Source: Paenibacillus periandrae (GTDB lineage Bacteria > Bacillota > Bacilli > Paenibacillales > NBRC-103111). From it: a DNA stretch of 64,000 nt. Under the pieces are notes generated by a model, which ran no database searches, was not told where the DNA came from, and saw only the letters and a list, made by a program, of their open reading frames with translations. Within the stretch, counting starts at the first letter, position 1; every line of letters starts with the position of its first letter. The stretch spans positions 248,001 through 312,000 of the forward strand of contig NZ_JAJNMU010000004.1 in the NCBI RefSeq assembly GCF_022458865.1, read 5' to 3'. Of this stretch, positions 44,561-54,929 are shown in pieces. Both the position numbers and the translations under genes were made by a program.

Positions 44561-45256
44561 TTAAAAGGCATCTTTAGAGCCCAATAGTACAAATACAGTT
44601 TTAAATATAATTTTCAAGTCGAACCCTATACTGCGTTTTTTGATATAGTTCAAATCCAGCTCGACCATTTGCTTGAAGCTTACGCTGCTTCTTCCGCTTA
44701 CTTGCCAAAGGCCTGTGCAGCCTGGCGTTACAACCAGCCTTTTTTTATCGTAATTTGTGTATTCTTGCACTTCGCTCGGAAGTGCAGGACGCGGTCCTAC
44801 CAAGCTCATATCGCCTATCAATACATTCCATAATTGGGGAAGCTCATCGATGCTCGTTTTGCGTAAAAACCTGCCTGCACGAGTGACTCTCGGGTCGTTT
44901 TTCATCTTGAACATCGCACCGCTGACTTCATTCTGAGCCTTCAATTGCTCCTTTAATTGTTCAGCATTGGAAACCATGGATCTGAATTTGTACATCGGAA
45001 ACTGTACCTCGTCCTTACCGACCCGATTTTGTTTGAAGAAAACTTTTCCCTTCGGGTCCTCTATTTTGATCCATGCAGCTACAAGGACCAATAAGGGGAG
45101 TAGGAACAGGATTCCGCATAAGGATAAGCTTATATCCAGCATACGTTTCATAAACAGATATGCAGCGTAGCTCTTCTCCTTGTGGGCTACATTGCCATAA
45201 TATCTCTTGTGCGGTACAGCATAATCATAATCCTCCCGCAGTTCTCGCAAACCCAT
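44561..45256 (-). CDS. Undecaprenyl-phosphate sugar phosphotransferase (initiating enzyme, short WcaJ/CpsE-like)
   Basis: 231 residues from the ATG at 45256, which lies 7 nt after AAAGGAGGT; it overlaps galU by 32 bp. One membrane segment ([32 protein letters not shown]) is followed by the catalytic core: [56 protein letters not shown] and [29 protein letters not shown]. This is the monotopic phosphoglycosyltransferase fold without the extra N-terminal helices of WbaP. It starts each chain by moving a sugar phosphate, probably glucose-1-P, from its UDP donor to undecaprenyl phosphate. Confidence 0.92.
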   Translation of the reverse strand: MGLRELREDYDYAVPHKRYYGNVAHKEKSYAAYLFMKRMLDISLSLCGILFLLPLLVLVAAWIKIEDPKGKVFFKQNRVGKDEVQFPMYKFRSMVSNAEQLKEQLKAQNEVSGAMFKMKNDPRVTRAGRFLRKTSIDELPQLWNVLIGDMSLVGPRPALPSEVQEYTNYDKKRLVVTPGCTGLWQVSGRSSVSFKQMVELDLNYIKKRSIGFDLKIIFKTVFVLLGSKDAF

Positions 45257-46163
45257 TGTCCCTACCTCCTTTATGATCGAGTATGGACGGATACTGTTCT
45301 GTGATGAGCATGGAAGCCATAGCATCCAACACCGGGTGACGAAGGTCCTTACTTTGCAGAGCAAAGCTTAGTGTGGTGAGAATGTAACCGAGTCGTTCGC
45401 CTACGTCAAACCGAATCCCATCAAATTGATAGGCGAGCACCTGCTCGATTTGATTCAGCTTTTGAATGGCGTCCGTTAATTGAATTTCTCCACCTGCCCC
45501 CTTCTCTTGAAGCTCCAGAAACTCAAAGATTTTGGGGGAGAATACGTAACGGCCCATAATCGCCAAATTGGAGGGAGCCGTTCCAGGCTCAGGCTTTTCT
45601 ACAAAATCATTCACCTGATACAACCGATCCTGCTGTCTACCGGGATTAATAATACCGTAACGGTGGGTCATATCCGATGGTACCTTCTGAACACCTATAA
45701 CAGAATTTTCGGAGCTTTCATATTGGTCAATAAGCTGCTTCAAGCAAGGAACCTTGCTAGTGACAATATCATCACCAAGCAGTACACCAAACGGCTCATT
45801 CCCAATGAATCTCCTTGCGCACCAGACTGCATGTCCCAAGCCTTTAGGCTCCTTCTGCCGAATGTAATGGATTTCCACTTTGGCGGAACGCTGTATTTCC
45901 CTCAGCATTTCCAGCTTGCCGGTTTCGAGCAGCTTGCTCTCCAATTCAAAAGCATTGTCGAAATGGTCCTCAATCGCTCGTTTGCCTTTACCAGTCACAA
46001 TAATAATATCCTCAATCCCAGACTCAATTGCTTCTTCCACGATATACTGGATAGTTGGCTTGTTGATGATTGGAAGCATTTCTTTGGGCATTGCCTTCGT
46101 AGCTGGCAAGAACCGTGTTCCTAATCCTGCTGCAGGAATAATTGCTTTCTTCACTTTTTTCAT
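45225..46163 (-). CDS. galU: UTP-glucose-1-phosphate uridylyltransferase
   Basis: 312 residues, near the usual length of GalU/Gta[27 protein letters not shown] is the nucleotide-binding signature, followed by [36 protein letters not shown] with the catalytic lysine, and GDDIV. It makes UDP-glucose from UTP and glucose-1-phosphate, feeding the initiating transferase and the UDP-glucose dehydrogenase of this operon. The last 30 codons overlap the next gene and diverge from typical GalU ends. GGAGGATAAG precedes the ATG. Confidence 0.94.
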   Translation of the reverse strand: MKKVKKAIIPAAGLGTRFLPATKAMPKEMLPIINKPTIQYIVEEAIESGIEDIIIVTGKGKRAIEDHFDNAFELESKLLETGKLEMLREIQRSAKVEIHYIRQKEPKGLGHAVWCARRFIGNEPFGVLLGDDIVTSKVPCLKQLIDQYESSENSVIGVQKVPSDMTHRYGIINPGRQQDRLYQVNDFVEKPEPGTAPSNLAIMGRYVFSPKIFEFLELQEKGAGGEIQLTDAIQKLNQIEQVLAYQFDGIRFDVGERLGYILTTLSFALQSKDLRHPVLDAMASMLITEQYPSILDHKGGRDNGFARTAGGL

Positions 46164-46200
46164 CTCTCTTATCCTCCTATCGATTTGTGGAAGCTCACTC

Positions 46201-46836
46201 TTATTTGTTTATGATCATACCCAGCATCCTGGCCCCTGATTGTTCAAGCCTCTCCTTGGCTTGTTTGGCCCACTCACGTTTAGTCCTGTCTTGTTTGACA
46301 ACCAGCATGATACCGTCGCTGTACTCTGCAAGCAGCCCGGCATCTGTAAAATCCAATACGGACGGCGAGTCCAGAAGAACCACATCGTATTGCTGTTTTA
46401 AATGATCCAACAGCTCCGCCATTTTTGGGGAACCCAGCAGCTCCGAAGGATTAGGTGGCTGCCCTCCCGACGTAATCAGATGCAGATTGGGAAGTGCGGC
46501 CTTGGAAGTGCAGCCTTGAACAGGAGCAGCCGACTTTAGATATTGGGCAAGTCCAGCATCATTAGGCAGACCGTATATCGCGTGTAAAGAAGGCTGGCGT
46601 AAATTACAATCGACGACAACGACCTTCTGACCGTCCTGCGCAAAGGTGACAGCAAGATTGGATAAGGTAGTCGTCTTGCCTTCCTGTGCTTTAGGAGATG
46701 CAATCATGAGGACGATTCCCTCATCCGACTTTTTAAGTCTCTTGTGCCTGATTGAAGTACGTAAAGACCGATAAGATTCGGCAACGGCAGAGCTTGGATC
46801 AGTCTTAGTGACAAGTACATTACTTAACAGTGACAT
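46201..46836 (-). CDS. BY-kinase / CpsD-like ATPase without tyrosine tail
   Basis: 211 residues. Walker A is in [18 protein letters not shown], the A' motif in [14 protein letters not shown] (asparagine where DADLR is usual) and Walker B in [17 protein letters not shown]. The protein ends at GMIINK, before the tyrosine-rich cluster that BY-kinases such as CpsD, CapB and EpsB carry for autophosphorylation. The stop is natural, and no tyrosine codons follow in any frame. It pairs with the Wzz-like protein encoded upstream (17-bp overlap) to regulate chain length. Control by tail phosphorylation seems to be absent or replaced. Confidence 0.88.
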   Translation of the reverse strand: MSLLSNVLVTKTDPSSAVAESYRSLRTSIRHKRLKKSDEGIVLMIASPKAQEGKTTTLSNLAVTFAQDGQKVVVVDCNLRQPSLHAIYGLPNDAGLAQYLKSAAPVQGCTSKAALPNLHLITSGGQPPNPSELLGSPKMAELLDHLKQQYDVVLLDSPSVLDFTDAGLLAEYSDGIMLVVKQDRTKREWAKQAKERLEQSGARMLGMIINK

Positions 46837-47563
46837 AAGTTTGATCACTCACCTCTTCGCTCATGTTTTTAGATCGTTTTCGTTTGTTAGTTTTCTTTAT
46901 CGTTCCAATCGTTGCAAGAACCGGCAAACCTACATAATGCTCAGCTTCTTTTTCGGAACGAAGGGTGTCATTTATATTTTCCAGGAAGAATACCACACCG
47001 AGAGCCGCCATCGCAGAAAGAATGAAACTGACGGCGAGATTCATCGCGATACTGGCATTTTCCGGAGCAGGCAGTTTACCCAGATTAGCGGGAGAAAGAA
47101 TCTTGACATTGTTCACATTCATTAAGCTTGGGACTTCGTTTATAAAGGTTTGTGCTATTTCGTTGGCAATCAGAACCGCCTTGCCATAATTGCTGTCTTC
47201 CACTTCGATTTTGATGAGGTTCGTCTTATCGACGGAGCTTACTTTCAGTTTCTTGTCCAATTGTTCTCTTGTCAGCTGCAGTTCAGGGTGGTTAGCAATT
47301 AATGCTTCGGTAATCGTGTTTGATTTGATGATCTCCTTGTAGCTTTCGATCAGATTTAGATTCATGTTGACATCATTAAGGCTGATAGATTCTGAGTCCT
47401 TCATGACACTGTTGACCAGCAGTTGGTTAGTTGCAAGATATACAGGCTGGACGAACGTCTTACTGACGTAGTAAGTCATTACACAAGAGAGCAGAACAAA
47501 CAGTGCAATCAACCATAGTTTTTTTCGAACTATGATGAAGTAATCAAGTATCGTTTTCTCCAT
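46820..47563 (-). CDS. Chain-length determinant protein (Wzz/CapA/YveK-like)
   Basis: 247 residues with membrane helices at about 15-37 and 170-190 and a mostly helical outer part between them. ILDYFIIVRKKLWLIALFVLLS is typical of Wzz N termini; a Pro-rich motif (LPAPENASIAMNLAVSF) precedes the second helix. It interacts with the CpsD-like ATPase encoded next and controls polymer length. It is the first gene of the exopolysaccharide operon, which runs without terminators to 31013. The promoter should lie in 47564-47760, but I cannot place a convincing -35/-10 pair there. Confidence 0.9.
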   Translation of the reverse strand: MEKTILDYFIIVRKKLWLIALFVLLSCVMTYYVSKTFVQPVYLATNQLLVNSVMKDSESISLNDVNMNLNLIESYKEIIKSNTITEALIANHPELQLTREQLDKKLKVSSVDKTNLIKIEVEDSNYGKAVLIANEIAQTFINEVPSLMNVNNVKILSPANLGKLPAPENASIAMNLAVSFILSAMAALGVVFFLENINDTLRSEKEAEHYVGLPVLATIGTIKKTNKRKRSKNMSEEVSDQTYVTVK

Positions 47564-47765
47564 GTCATCCTCCCGTATCCTAACTATCGATTATTTTTGC
47601 TCACCCTATGTCGAGAATTCTGCTTATAGATAAATCTTATAGTAACGCTGGGACTTTGGGTATTATCCGATGTTATGATTTTTGAAGCTATTTTGTGCAG
47701 GGTTGTCCCCCTCTATTTAATATCTGAAAAGTATACTTTTGTACCAGATGAGAATATGGCAAATC

Positions 47766-47801
47766 AAAAAACCTCCCAAAAGGACTTAGCCTTCAGGAGG
47801 T
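47766..47801 (-). terminator. Terminator of the NarL-type response regulator gene
   Basis: On the minus strand ACCTCC and AAGG pair with CCTT and GGGAGGT around a 7-nt loop, then a run of six T residues. It ends the two-component transcript and separates it from the exopolysaccharide operon downstream. Confidence 0.8.
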
Positions 47802-47844
47802 AGTAGGTAGGATAGGGTGCACCCGAATCTTATGAGAAATAGGA

Positions 47845-48498
47845 TTACTGGAAATTTTGATGCATGGAGCCTGCAGTGTCCATAGAAAAGTTAACAAGTC
47901 CTCTGGAATGTGCGTATAAAGCAGCCTGAGTACGATCGTTCAAATTCAATTTACTTAGAATTTGGCTTACGTGTTTTTTAACGGTAAATTCAGTAACTAC
48001 CAGTTTATCCGCTATGCCGCTGTTAGACAACCCTTCTCCGAGGCCGATGAGAACCTCACGCTCTTTGGGAGTTAGTTTATGCAAGTCATTGTCATCATCT
48101 TTTTTGAACAAAATCTCCATCAGACCAGGGTCATAATATTTCTTGCCTTTGAAAATAAGCTTAATAGCCAATAACAACTCTTCAGGAAGCGCTTCTTTCA
48201 GCACATACCCTTCCGCACCAGCAGCCTCGGCCCTTCTAACGTCCATCTCCATCATCGAAGAAGTCAGTATCATGCAACGGCAGGATGAATCCTTTAACTG
48301 CTCAACAACTTCAAATCCTGATCGGTTGCCCAGCTTAATATCCACAATAGCCAAGTCAGGCTTCGTTTCTTCGATCAACTCTATCGCTTCTTCAACCATT
48401 TCAGATTCTCCCATAATTTCGATATCGTGTTCAAGAGTCAGTACCGCCGACAATCCTCTTCTCACCAACGGATGATCATCTACAATAACAATCTTCAT
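47845..48498 (-). CDS. NarL/DegU-type response regulator
   Basis: 217 residues from the ATG at 48498. The receiver domain shows IVDDHPLVRRGL and the phospho-acceptor aspartate near 55 in PDLAIVDIKLGNRSG. The LuxR helix-turn-helix at about 145-200 reads KLTPKEREVLIGLGEGLSNSGIADKLVVTEFTVKKHVSQILSKLNLNDRTQAALYAHSRGL. It is paired with a HisKA_3-type kinase whose gene precedes it by about 30 bp. Its position directly upstream of the exopolysaccharide operon suggests, but does not prove, that it controls polymer synthesis. Confidence 0.92.
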   Translation of the reverse strand: MKIVIVDDHPLVRRGLSAVLTLEHDIEIMGESEMVEEAIELIEETKPDLAIVDIKLGNRSGFEVVEQLKDSSCRCMILTSSMMEMDVRRAEAAGAEGYVLKEALPEELLLAIKLIFKGKKYYDPGLMEILFKKDDDNDLHKLTPKEREVLIGLGEGLSNSGIADKLVVTEFTVKKHVSQILSKLNLNDRTQAALYAHSRGLVNFSMDTAGSMHQNFQ

Positions 48499-48530
48499 AC
48501 TCAAGCACCTACTTTCGTATATTGGGAGAT

Positions 48531-50180
48531 CTAATTTCTTTTTTCGTAATAATCAATAGGCATTATGACTAGGATTTGGGTACCCTTTCCCTGATTGCTG
48601 CGAATTTCAATAGTTCCGCCTAAGGATTGCACAAGAAACTTCATGTTACTGACACCAAGTCCGTTAAGCTTCGGATCGGATAATCGTCCAAATACATCAA
48701 AACCATCTCCGTTATCATTCACAACCAGCCTGGCTTCACCCGTCGCTAGAATTAACTCTACTTCAATGGAACTGCTGCATCCGTGACGAATGGCATTACC
48801 GGCCGCCTCGGAAATAATCCTGAAGAAGGCCTTCTGATGATTAACAGGCAGACGATGCTCGTCCCCTGTTACCTTCATGCGGATTTCCACCGTATGCAGC
48901 TTGGACAAGCTGTCCAGATGGGATGTGACCGTGCTAACCCAAAAGGAGCTACCGTTTTTTCTGGAGCTTAGACTATAAATGGATGAGCGAAGTTCTTGTG
49001 AAGCGATATTGGATGATTCGAGAATGAGCTGTAGCTGCTCCTTCAATTGCTTTTCCGGGATGTTTGGCCATTGTCGAATTAAAGAATGTGTGGCATACAC
49101 AATACCGAACATATGCTGTGATACACTATCATGCATTTCAGCAGCGATCCTGTTCTGTTCCTCAATAATGATCAATTGATTCTCGATACGCTCAAGCTGA
49201 TGCCTTTCCAGAACGATGGCACATAGCTCAGATAGAAAATAAAGCTGCTGAACGAACCAGTGTTTTCCTTCCTCCTGAGAATAAGCCTCCATCTTGATAC
49301 CGAGCACTCCCCAGAATCTTGTTGTAGATTTGACCGGCATAATCAAATATTCACCGTGAAAAAACAGGTTGACTAACAATGGGCTATCCTGGCTTTGAAA
49401 TTCCTTCGATCTCGATTCCATTGCAAAACCTATCGACGCCACGACTTCACTGCCCGTGGTTCCGTGGACAATTAATCGCTCATCATCTTCATTGGCGTTT
49501 GAGTCCCAAAAAAAAGCCATTTTCTGGTCGGTCAACCTTAACGCAAACTCAGTAAATATCTTTCTTAGGTTGCCTGATTCGCTTTGGGCTGCTGCTTCTA
49601 CGATTTGATATAGCGACTTGATATGCCATAACGTCTCGTTGGTCCGTGTGTTCGCCCTCTCCAGCTTGTTCTTCACATCGTTTAATACATGAATGAAAAA
49701 AATCATGTGCAGGAGCAGCAAGTAAAAGTAGCTGTTGTCCAATAAAAAGGTCCCAATCGATTCATAGCTGCCGCCAGACATGTAATAAAAGAATGATGTA
49801 GCAAGCAGCAAGTACCCCAGCAGCAATAAACAGCCGTAAGCAGCAGAGATATAGCTGGCCGCGATTAACGATGGGTTCATGACGCACCATAGAAATGGGC
49901 TGTCGAATCCGCCTGTGAATAGGAGTTGAAGAAACATCCCCACCGTTTCCAGACATAAAATTGACTTGAACTTCCATGGGGATTCTTGGATCCTTTTATA
50001 AATATTTGTGATTCCTTTTACAAAAATAAACAACGCCAAAATTATACTCAACTTAAACATGAATGGCGGATCCCTGTCGCCTAATAAATAAATCAGAGAG
50101 GTAAGTAAGAGTGAACAGTACCGAAAGAAATAAATTGCGCGGTCCTCTTTGACCGCAATTGCTTTCACCAGCATCACCAT
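48531..50180 (-). CDS. Sensor histidine kinase, NarL/DegS class with N-terminal membrane domain
   Basis: 549 residues. Six or so membrane helices in the first 175 residues form an intramembrane-type sensor. A GAF-like region follows (about 195-335), then the HisKA_3 dimerisation helix with EQNRIAAEMHDSVSQHMFGIVYA (phospho-acceptor histidine near 354). The ATPase domain has NAIRHGCSSSIEV, NDNGDGFD and GLGVSNMKFLVQSLGGTIEIRSNQGKGTQI. It phosphorylates the DegU-type regulator encoded next. The signal is unknown; membrane stress or a lipophilic cue would fit the sensor layout. Confidence 0.9.
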   Translation of the reverse strand: MVMLVKAIAVKEDRAIYFFRYCSLLLTSLIYLLGDRDPPFMFKLSIILALFIFVKGITNIYKRIQESPWKFKSILCLETVGMFLQLLFTGGFDSPFLWCVMNPSLIAASYISAAYGCLLLLGYLLLATSFFYYMSGGSYESIGTFLLDNSYFYLLLLHMIFFIHVLNDVKNKLERANTRTNETLWHIKSLYQIVEAAAQSESGNLRKIFTEFALRLTDQKMAFFWDSNANEDDERLIVHGTTGSEVVASIGFAMESRSKEFQSQDSPLLVNLFFHGEYLIMPVKSTTRFWGVLGIKMEAYSQEEGKHWFVQQLYFLSELCAIVLERHQLERIENQLIIIEEQNRIAAEMHDSVSQHMFGIVYATHSLIRQWPNIPEKQLKEQLQLILESSNIASQELRSSIYSLSSRKNGSSFWVSTVTSHLDSLSKLHTVEIRMKVTGDEHRLPVNHQKAFFRIISEAAGNAIRHGCSSSIEVELILATGEARLVVNDNGDGFDVFGRLSDPKLNGLGVSNMKFLVQSLGGTIEIRSNQGKGTQILVIMPIDYYEKRN

Positions 50181-50736
50181 CCCTTATTATCCTGTTTGCT
50201 AAACATTTTCTTCAATTACACAAATACCAAGAACATTGGGCGATCTGATGAATTTGTTAAATCTCCCCTGTCTAACTATGAATTGTAACACTTATGTAGA
50301 GACTTCAATGATAGTTACCCAAAAACCAGCTTTTGAAACATATAAAATGATAAAAATCAACAACCAGATTTTAACTATAAACTCTTATACAATTCGCATT
50401 TTTGATTAATTTTTGTGTCCTTTATCACAAAAATGAGTCTTTTTTGGGTGACTGGCCCTACATGTTCTGAAAATGCGTACCTAATATTTACCATTGGTCA
50501 TGTAACGTTAACTTTTTTTCAGGATCATTCAGCCTCTTTCCAAAACATGCAGTACTATTTGCTCTCCTACCAAAGTCTGACTTTTTTCTTGATTATTTTG
50601 TAAAAGGATGTGCAGAATCCTTAAACACCGCCGCGCTTGACTACACTAGTGAAAGAGACATATATTCGGTTCGAGCTAACAACAAAGCCTTAAGAGCGTA
50701 TTCTTATCATAATCCAGCCAATTCCGGTACATGTGC
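50181..50736. other. AT-rich gene-free region
   Basis: About 555 bp without a recognisable gene. It contains a perfect 9-bp inverted repeat, ATTTTTGTG (50409-50417) and CACAAAAAT (50426-50434), followed on the plus strand by TCTTTTTT: a terminator-like shape with no plus-strand gene before it. A plus-strand open frame covers roughly 50605-50810 but shows no start, ribosome site or known motif. The region presumably also holds the promoter of the sensor kinase gene. Confidence 0.4.
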
Positions 50737-50784
50737 AAAAAATACCCTTCAAAACCACAATCCAAGTGGAGATGAAGGGTATTT
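50737..50784 (-). terminator. Terminator of the HIT-protein gene
   Basis: AATACCCTTCA and TGAAGGGTATT are perfect 11-bp arms around a 21-nt loop. On the minus strand they are followed by TTTTGC. Confidence 0.85.
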
Positions 50785-50809
50785 TACATGTTCGGTTCTT
50801 TACACCTTG

Positions 50810-51241
50810 TTATTTACCATTGAGTGCTTGTATGCTCTCAATAAACTGCCTGATTTCCCCTTCACATACGGATTGCCCTGTACCCGCAGGACCAGCTGCC
50901 CGTTGAATCAGCTCAAGTCCATCAATCGCTGCACCTGCGCACCTTGGAATGAGATGGATATGCAGATGTCTGACAACCTCTCCCACGGTCAGCGTATATA
51001 CCCTTTCAGCCTGCAGCTCCCGATAGAGCATTTCTTCGAGCTGTGCAATGATCTCAGGAAGCTCGTTTTTTTCATCCAACGTTAAGTGATGCCACGATTC
51101 AACATGCCTCTTCGGCTCCACATACAAATAACCAACAAGCTGCTTTTCCACAGGAGCATGGTAGACCACATAATGGCCTTTCTCCATAACAAAATACGGA
51201 TCGGAGCTTTGCTCCTTCAAGCAAATTTTACAATTACTCAT
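50810..51241 (-). CDS. HIT-family nucleotide hydrolase/transferase
   Basis: 143 residues from the ATG at 51241, which has GGCGG upstream and overlaps the stop of the preceding response regulator gene by 8 bp. It has a zinc-like pair CKICLKE near the start and the histidine triad HLHIHLIPR near residue 100. HIT proteins hydrolyse or transfer nucleoside phosphoramidates and dinucleoside polyphosphates in the cytoplasm. The link to a two-component pair is by operon position only. A terminator follows. Confidence 0.9.
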   Translation of the reverse strand: MSNCKICLKEQSSDPYFVMEKGHYVVYHAPVEKQLVGYLYVEPKRHVESWHHLTLDEKNELPEIIAQLEEMLYRELQAERVYTLTVGEVVRHLHIHLIPRCAGAAIDGLELIQRAAGPAGTGQSVCEGEIRQFIESIQALNGK

Positions 51242-52862
51242 AAGTACCGCCTTTTCCTTTAATTTTTCCGGGGCTGACTCCAATATATTTCTTGAACAGC
51301 TTGCTAAAGTAGGCCTCATCTTTAATCCCTACCTGCTCCGCAGCTTCATATACCTTCAGGTTTCGTTTTAAAATTAATTCTCTGGCTTTTTCCATCTTGG
51401 TGCGATTCACAAAATTAGTAAAGCTATCGCCCATTTCTTTCTTGAAAATGTAGGAAAAATAGCTTCTGCTCATGTTTGAAAATTTGGCCGCATCCTCAAG
51501 TGAAATATTTTGTTCAATATTGTCGTAAACAAACCTCTTGACGCTCATAATTTCAGGCCTTGCCGCCTCTCCCTTGATGGAAAGCATCGACTGGATGTAC
51601 CCGGCAATAAATTCCTCTACGTATCCTTTGATGTCATGCATCGTTTCTGCGTCTAGGATCATTTCCGTCCATTTCATGTTTGAATCGTTGTACGCCGGAG
51701 GCATATGCTCCTCATAAGGCTTGAATACCTTCATGAAAATGTACAGCACATTTAATATGGCCATCTTGATCCTCATCGGATGATGGATCCTCTTGGACAA
51801 AATCGTGTTAAAAAAACGGTCGATGACAATCTTCACACCGTCATAATCATTAGCATGAATATATTCAATCAACAGCTTCTCTTCCTCTAAGCCGAAAATA
51901 ATTTCTTTATCTATGAACTCCGTCATACCGTCGACAAAAATAATACATTCTCTCCCTTGGTAGAAACGGTATCCGGAAGCACGTTTGGCTTTACTATAGA
52001 GCACAGGAACATCCTTCAGGCTGTTGGTCCTTCCCGAAACCGCAAAAGAAATGGTTATGTTTAAATAGCGTTTGAGAGAATGATTCATTTTGCGGTAAAA
52101 TTCAGTCATCAATTGCTGGTTTGACGCTGCATGAACCGAGGCGTCCAGCAGGATCAAATAATCCCCATCATCCAACTCGGCAAACTCGGCTTTCGTAAAT
52201 TCGGCAAGCCCTTCCTTCAATATATTAAGAAACGAAGAGCTTAACAAATGACTGTCTCTCAATCTGCTTTTGGTTGGGGCATTAAAATAATCATCAATGG
52301 TACAGTAAATAACAAGGAAATGACCAAAATCCGGCTGAACCTGCATAATCGACGCTTCCTTTTGAAAATCGGAATAAGCGATAGAGCCGCTCACCAATTT
52401 CTTGTACAGCCCGTTTTTTATGACCTGTTTATTCGCTCTTAGCACCGATTCAAAATTGATTTTCTCTTCATTTTGCAGCCTTTCCTTTTCCACCTGCGCC
52501 TTTGTTTTGAGCAGCACCTCCAAAAGACCATCCGGCTGCATAGAAAGCTTCAATATATAATCCTCGGCTCCAAGTCTCATCGCCTTTTTGACGGCATCCA
52601 TCTCATTATGACAGCTTAAAACGATGACTTTGATATGCGGGTAACGGGTTGACAGTTGTCCAATCAGCTCCAGGCCATTCATATTCGGCATTAATATATC
52701 AGTAAGCACGATATCGGGACGGGTTTTCTCAATCAGCTCCAACGCCTGCACGCCATCCTCCGCTTGCCCGACAAATTCAAAGTCGTACTTTTCCCATTCA
52801 ATACATGACTTGATACCTATTCGGACTAATGCTTCATCGTCCACGATAATGACTTTTAGCAT
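51234..52862 (-). CDS. Response regulator, YesN type (receiver plus AraC HTH)
   Basis: 542 residues from MLKVIIVDDE (ATG at 52862). The receiver domain has the acceptor aspartate near 55 in PDIVLTDILMPNMNG. A long middle region (about 150-430) of the kind found in Paenibacillus YesN proteins follows. The AraC double helix-turn-helix occupies the last 100 residues (SLEDAAKFSNMSRSYFSYIFKKEMG and VYEAAEQVGIKDEAYFSKLFKKYIG). The partner kinase gene just upstream is frameshifted, so this regulator may lack its signal input. The target could be the dipeptide-type transporter upstream, but nothing shows that directly. Confidence 0.9.
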   Translation of the reverse strand: MLKVIIVDDEALVRIGIKSCIEWEKYDFEFVGQAEDGVQALELIEKTRPDIVLTDILMPNMNGLELIGQLSTRYPHIKVIVLSCHNEMDAVKKAMRLGAEDYILKLSMQPDGLLEVLLKTKAQVEKERLQNEEKINFESVLRANKQVIKNGLYKKLVSGSIAYSDFQKEASIMQVQPDFGHFLVIYCTIDDYFNAPTKSRLRDSHLLSSSFLNILKEGLAEFTKAEFAELDDGDYLILLDASVHAASNQQLMTEFYRKMNHSLKRYLNITISFAVSGRTNSLKDVPVLYSKAKRASGYRFYQGRECIIFVDGMTEFIDKEIIFGLEEEKLLIEYIHANDYDGVKIVIDRFFNTILSKRIHHPMRIKMAILNVLYIFMKVFKPYEEHMPPAYNDSNMKWTEMILDAETMHDIKGYVEEFIAGYIQSMLSIKGEAARPEIMSVKRFVYDNIEQNISLEDAAKFSNMSRSYFSYIFKKEMGDSFTNFVNRTKMEKARELILKRNLKVYEAAEQVGIKDEAYFSKLFKKYIGVSPGKIKGKGGTYE

Positions 52863-52889
52863 GGGATTGACCACCCTTTCCTTCAAGCC

Positions 52890-54775
52890 TTAATAGGAAT
52901 TGTCTTCCTCTTTGATCATCGCCGGGATCATTACAGACACCGTTGTCCCTTCTCCCCCGAATGACGATATTCGCAATCCGAACGGCTCACCATATTTAAG
53001 CTGTAATCTTTCATGAATGTTTCGGAGGCCTACGCCGCTGAATTTGTGCTGAATTCCTGTATCTTCGCTCGCCTCATTAAAAATTTCATGGATTCTTCGC
53101 TCGTCAATTCCTTCCCCGTTGTCGGTCACATCGATCCGCAAGCATCCTGCTTCCAGCTGCGCTCCGATCTGGATCTGGCCGCCGGTTTTTTTGTTCTTGA
53201 GCCCATGCAGAATGCAGTTTTCCACTACCGGCTGCAGCAACAGCTTGATGATCTGATACTTCTCCAAGCTCGGGTCGATCTCCATCTGCAATTCAAAACT
53301 GTCATTATAACGAGCGCTTTGGATGTTCATGTACGCTTTAACGAGATGCAGCTCTTCTTTTAAGGTGATTTCCTCGTCGCCTTTCTTCATACTGACCTCC
53401 AGAAGCCTTCCCAAATCGGCAATCATATTCGAGGCATTCCCCGCCCCGTTCATCATCGCCGTCCATTTAATAATATTTAACGTGTTAAACAGAAAATGCG
53501 GGTTAATCTGCGCCTTCAACGCTTCATATTTCAGTTCTTGTTCTCTGCTTTGCTCTTCGACTACCTTAAGAACCAGCTCATCAACCCTTTTAAACAGATG
53601 GTCAAAGCTTCTGACGATACTGTTCACATCGTTGGAGTACGTAATATCCTTCGTACCCAGGCTGTAAACCCCGATTTTTTTCTTCCTTAAATCTTTAATA
53701 AGCAGCTTTAAAGGATTGGTAATATACAGAATCAGCGAAACGCTCGACAATAGAAATAAACCAAATACAATATAATTAATAGTCAACACCTGATTTTTAA
53801 GGCTTGACGTATTTTTCATCACATCTTCATAAGGAATAACCGATACGACCGTCCAGTTCAGCCGGTTGAGAATATAATAAGTAACCATATACCGCTTTTT
53901 GTCAGAAGCCCCGATAAAATACCCCTTTTGCGTACCGTACAGCTTCAGGTCCTGCTTCACATTGTTAATATCGTTGATCTCAACCTCGCCTGAGGTTTTA
54001 ATAATTCGATCCTGACTATCCAGCAGCAGAATCGAGCCTTTGGAACGAACTGTGAACAACGATACAAAATTATCCAGGTCCAAATTAATCATCACGACAC
54101 CGAGCATTTCACCGGTAAAGCTGCTCTTGACCGACTTGGCAAGGGATACGTATTGCTTATCGTCATTTAAGTTGGACGAATGGTACATGAAGGGAACCGT
54201 CCAGACCGAATCTCTTTCATGGCGAATGAGCGAATTAAACCACTCATCCTCTTTCAGCCAAAAGCCGAATTCTTGCTTGAAATTCAAATACTCTTGGTTC
54301 TTATCGATATCGCTTACAATATTACCCATTACATTGCTGACAATGCCATCGGGGCTGATCATGATTAAATGCGCGTTGTAATTGAAAAAATTGTTGTTTT
54401 TTGTATAATTCAGGCGATTCTCGATCTTGGACATTCTCGCATAATCTTCAGTGGTCAGCTCTTGCGGAAGCTTCATCCTGCTGAATGCCTGAAAACCGGG
54501 GTTCGGGCAAAAGCGCTTAAATTCGATGTGATCGTATCATCCAGACTTAACACATTCGATATCTTCATCATGTCCAAAGTCACATTCTCGACCTGATTGC
54601 CCACCTGCTCAAGGTTGCTGATTAACAGGTCGGAGGTTTCTTTCTCGAATAACGTCTCCGTATGCTTAAAATTGATGTTCAACGAAAAGAAGACGGCTGT
54701 AAAAACAAGTATGACAATGGAAATGATGATCCGAATCTGCAGATTGCGATACAAAAAACCAATCCATTGCTTCAT
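52890..54775 (-). pseudogene. Sensor histidine kinase, YesM type, split by a frameshift
   Basis: Two frames make up one kinase. The first (54473-54775, 100 codons) holds the N-terminal membrane helix and the start of the sensor domain. The second (52890-54476, 528 codons) holds the rest: sensor region, second helix near 260, HAMP, the YesM motif KAQINPHFLFNTLNIIKW, and an ATPase domain with N, G1 and G2 boxes. The frames swap near 54475-54500 around CCCCGG and TTTT runs, and the second frame reads upstream as FQAFSRMKLPQ, the expected continuation. The ATGA overlap has no ribosome site at proper distance. Either the gene is disrupted or the sequence has a single-base error there. Confidence 0.75.
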
Positions 54776-54800
54776 CTTGTACAGAATTGGTTTCCCCTCC

Positions 54801-54845
54801 TAAAAGGCTGGTGAATAAGTCCCGCTACGCGGTCAGATGTCCTTC
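54801..54845. repeat. Half copy of the long palindromic intergenic repeat, copy C
   Basis: TAAAAGGCTGGTGAATAAG, then CCCGCTACGCGGTCAGATGTCC: a diverged version of one end of copies A (3865-4037) and B (56621-56754). Only one arm is present. It lies in the gap upstream of the split kinase gene. Confidence 0.55.
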
Positions 54846-54929
54846 CTACCGCTGCGGTGAAAGCACTTTGTAAATATGATGTTGAATCTATTGTACTGAA
54901 CTCTTATAGGACGGGCAACCTTTATATAA

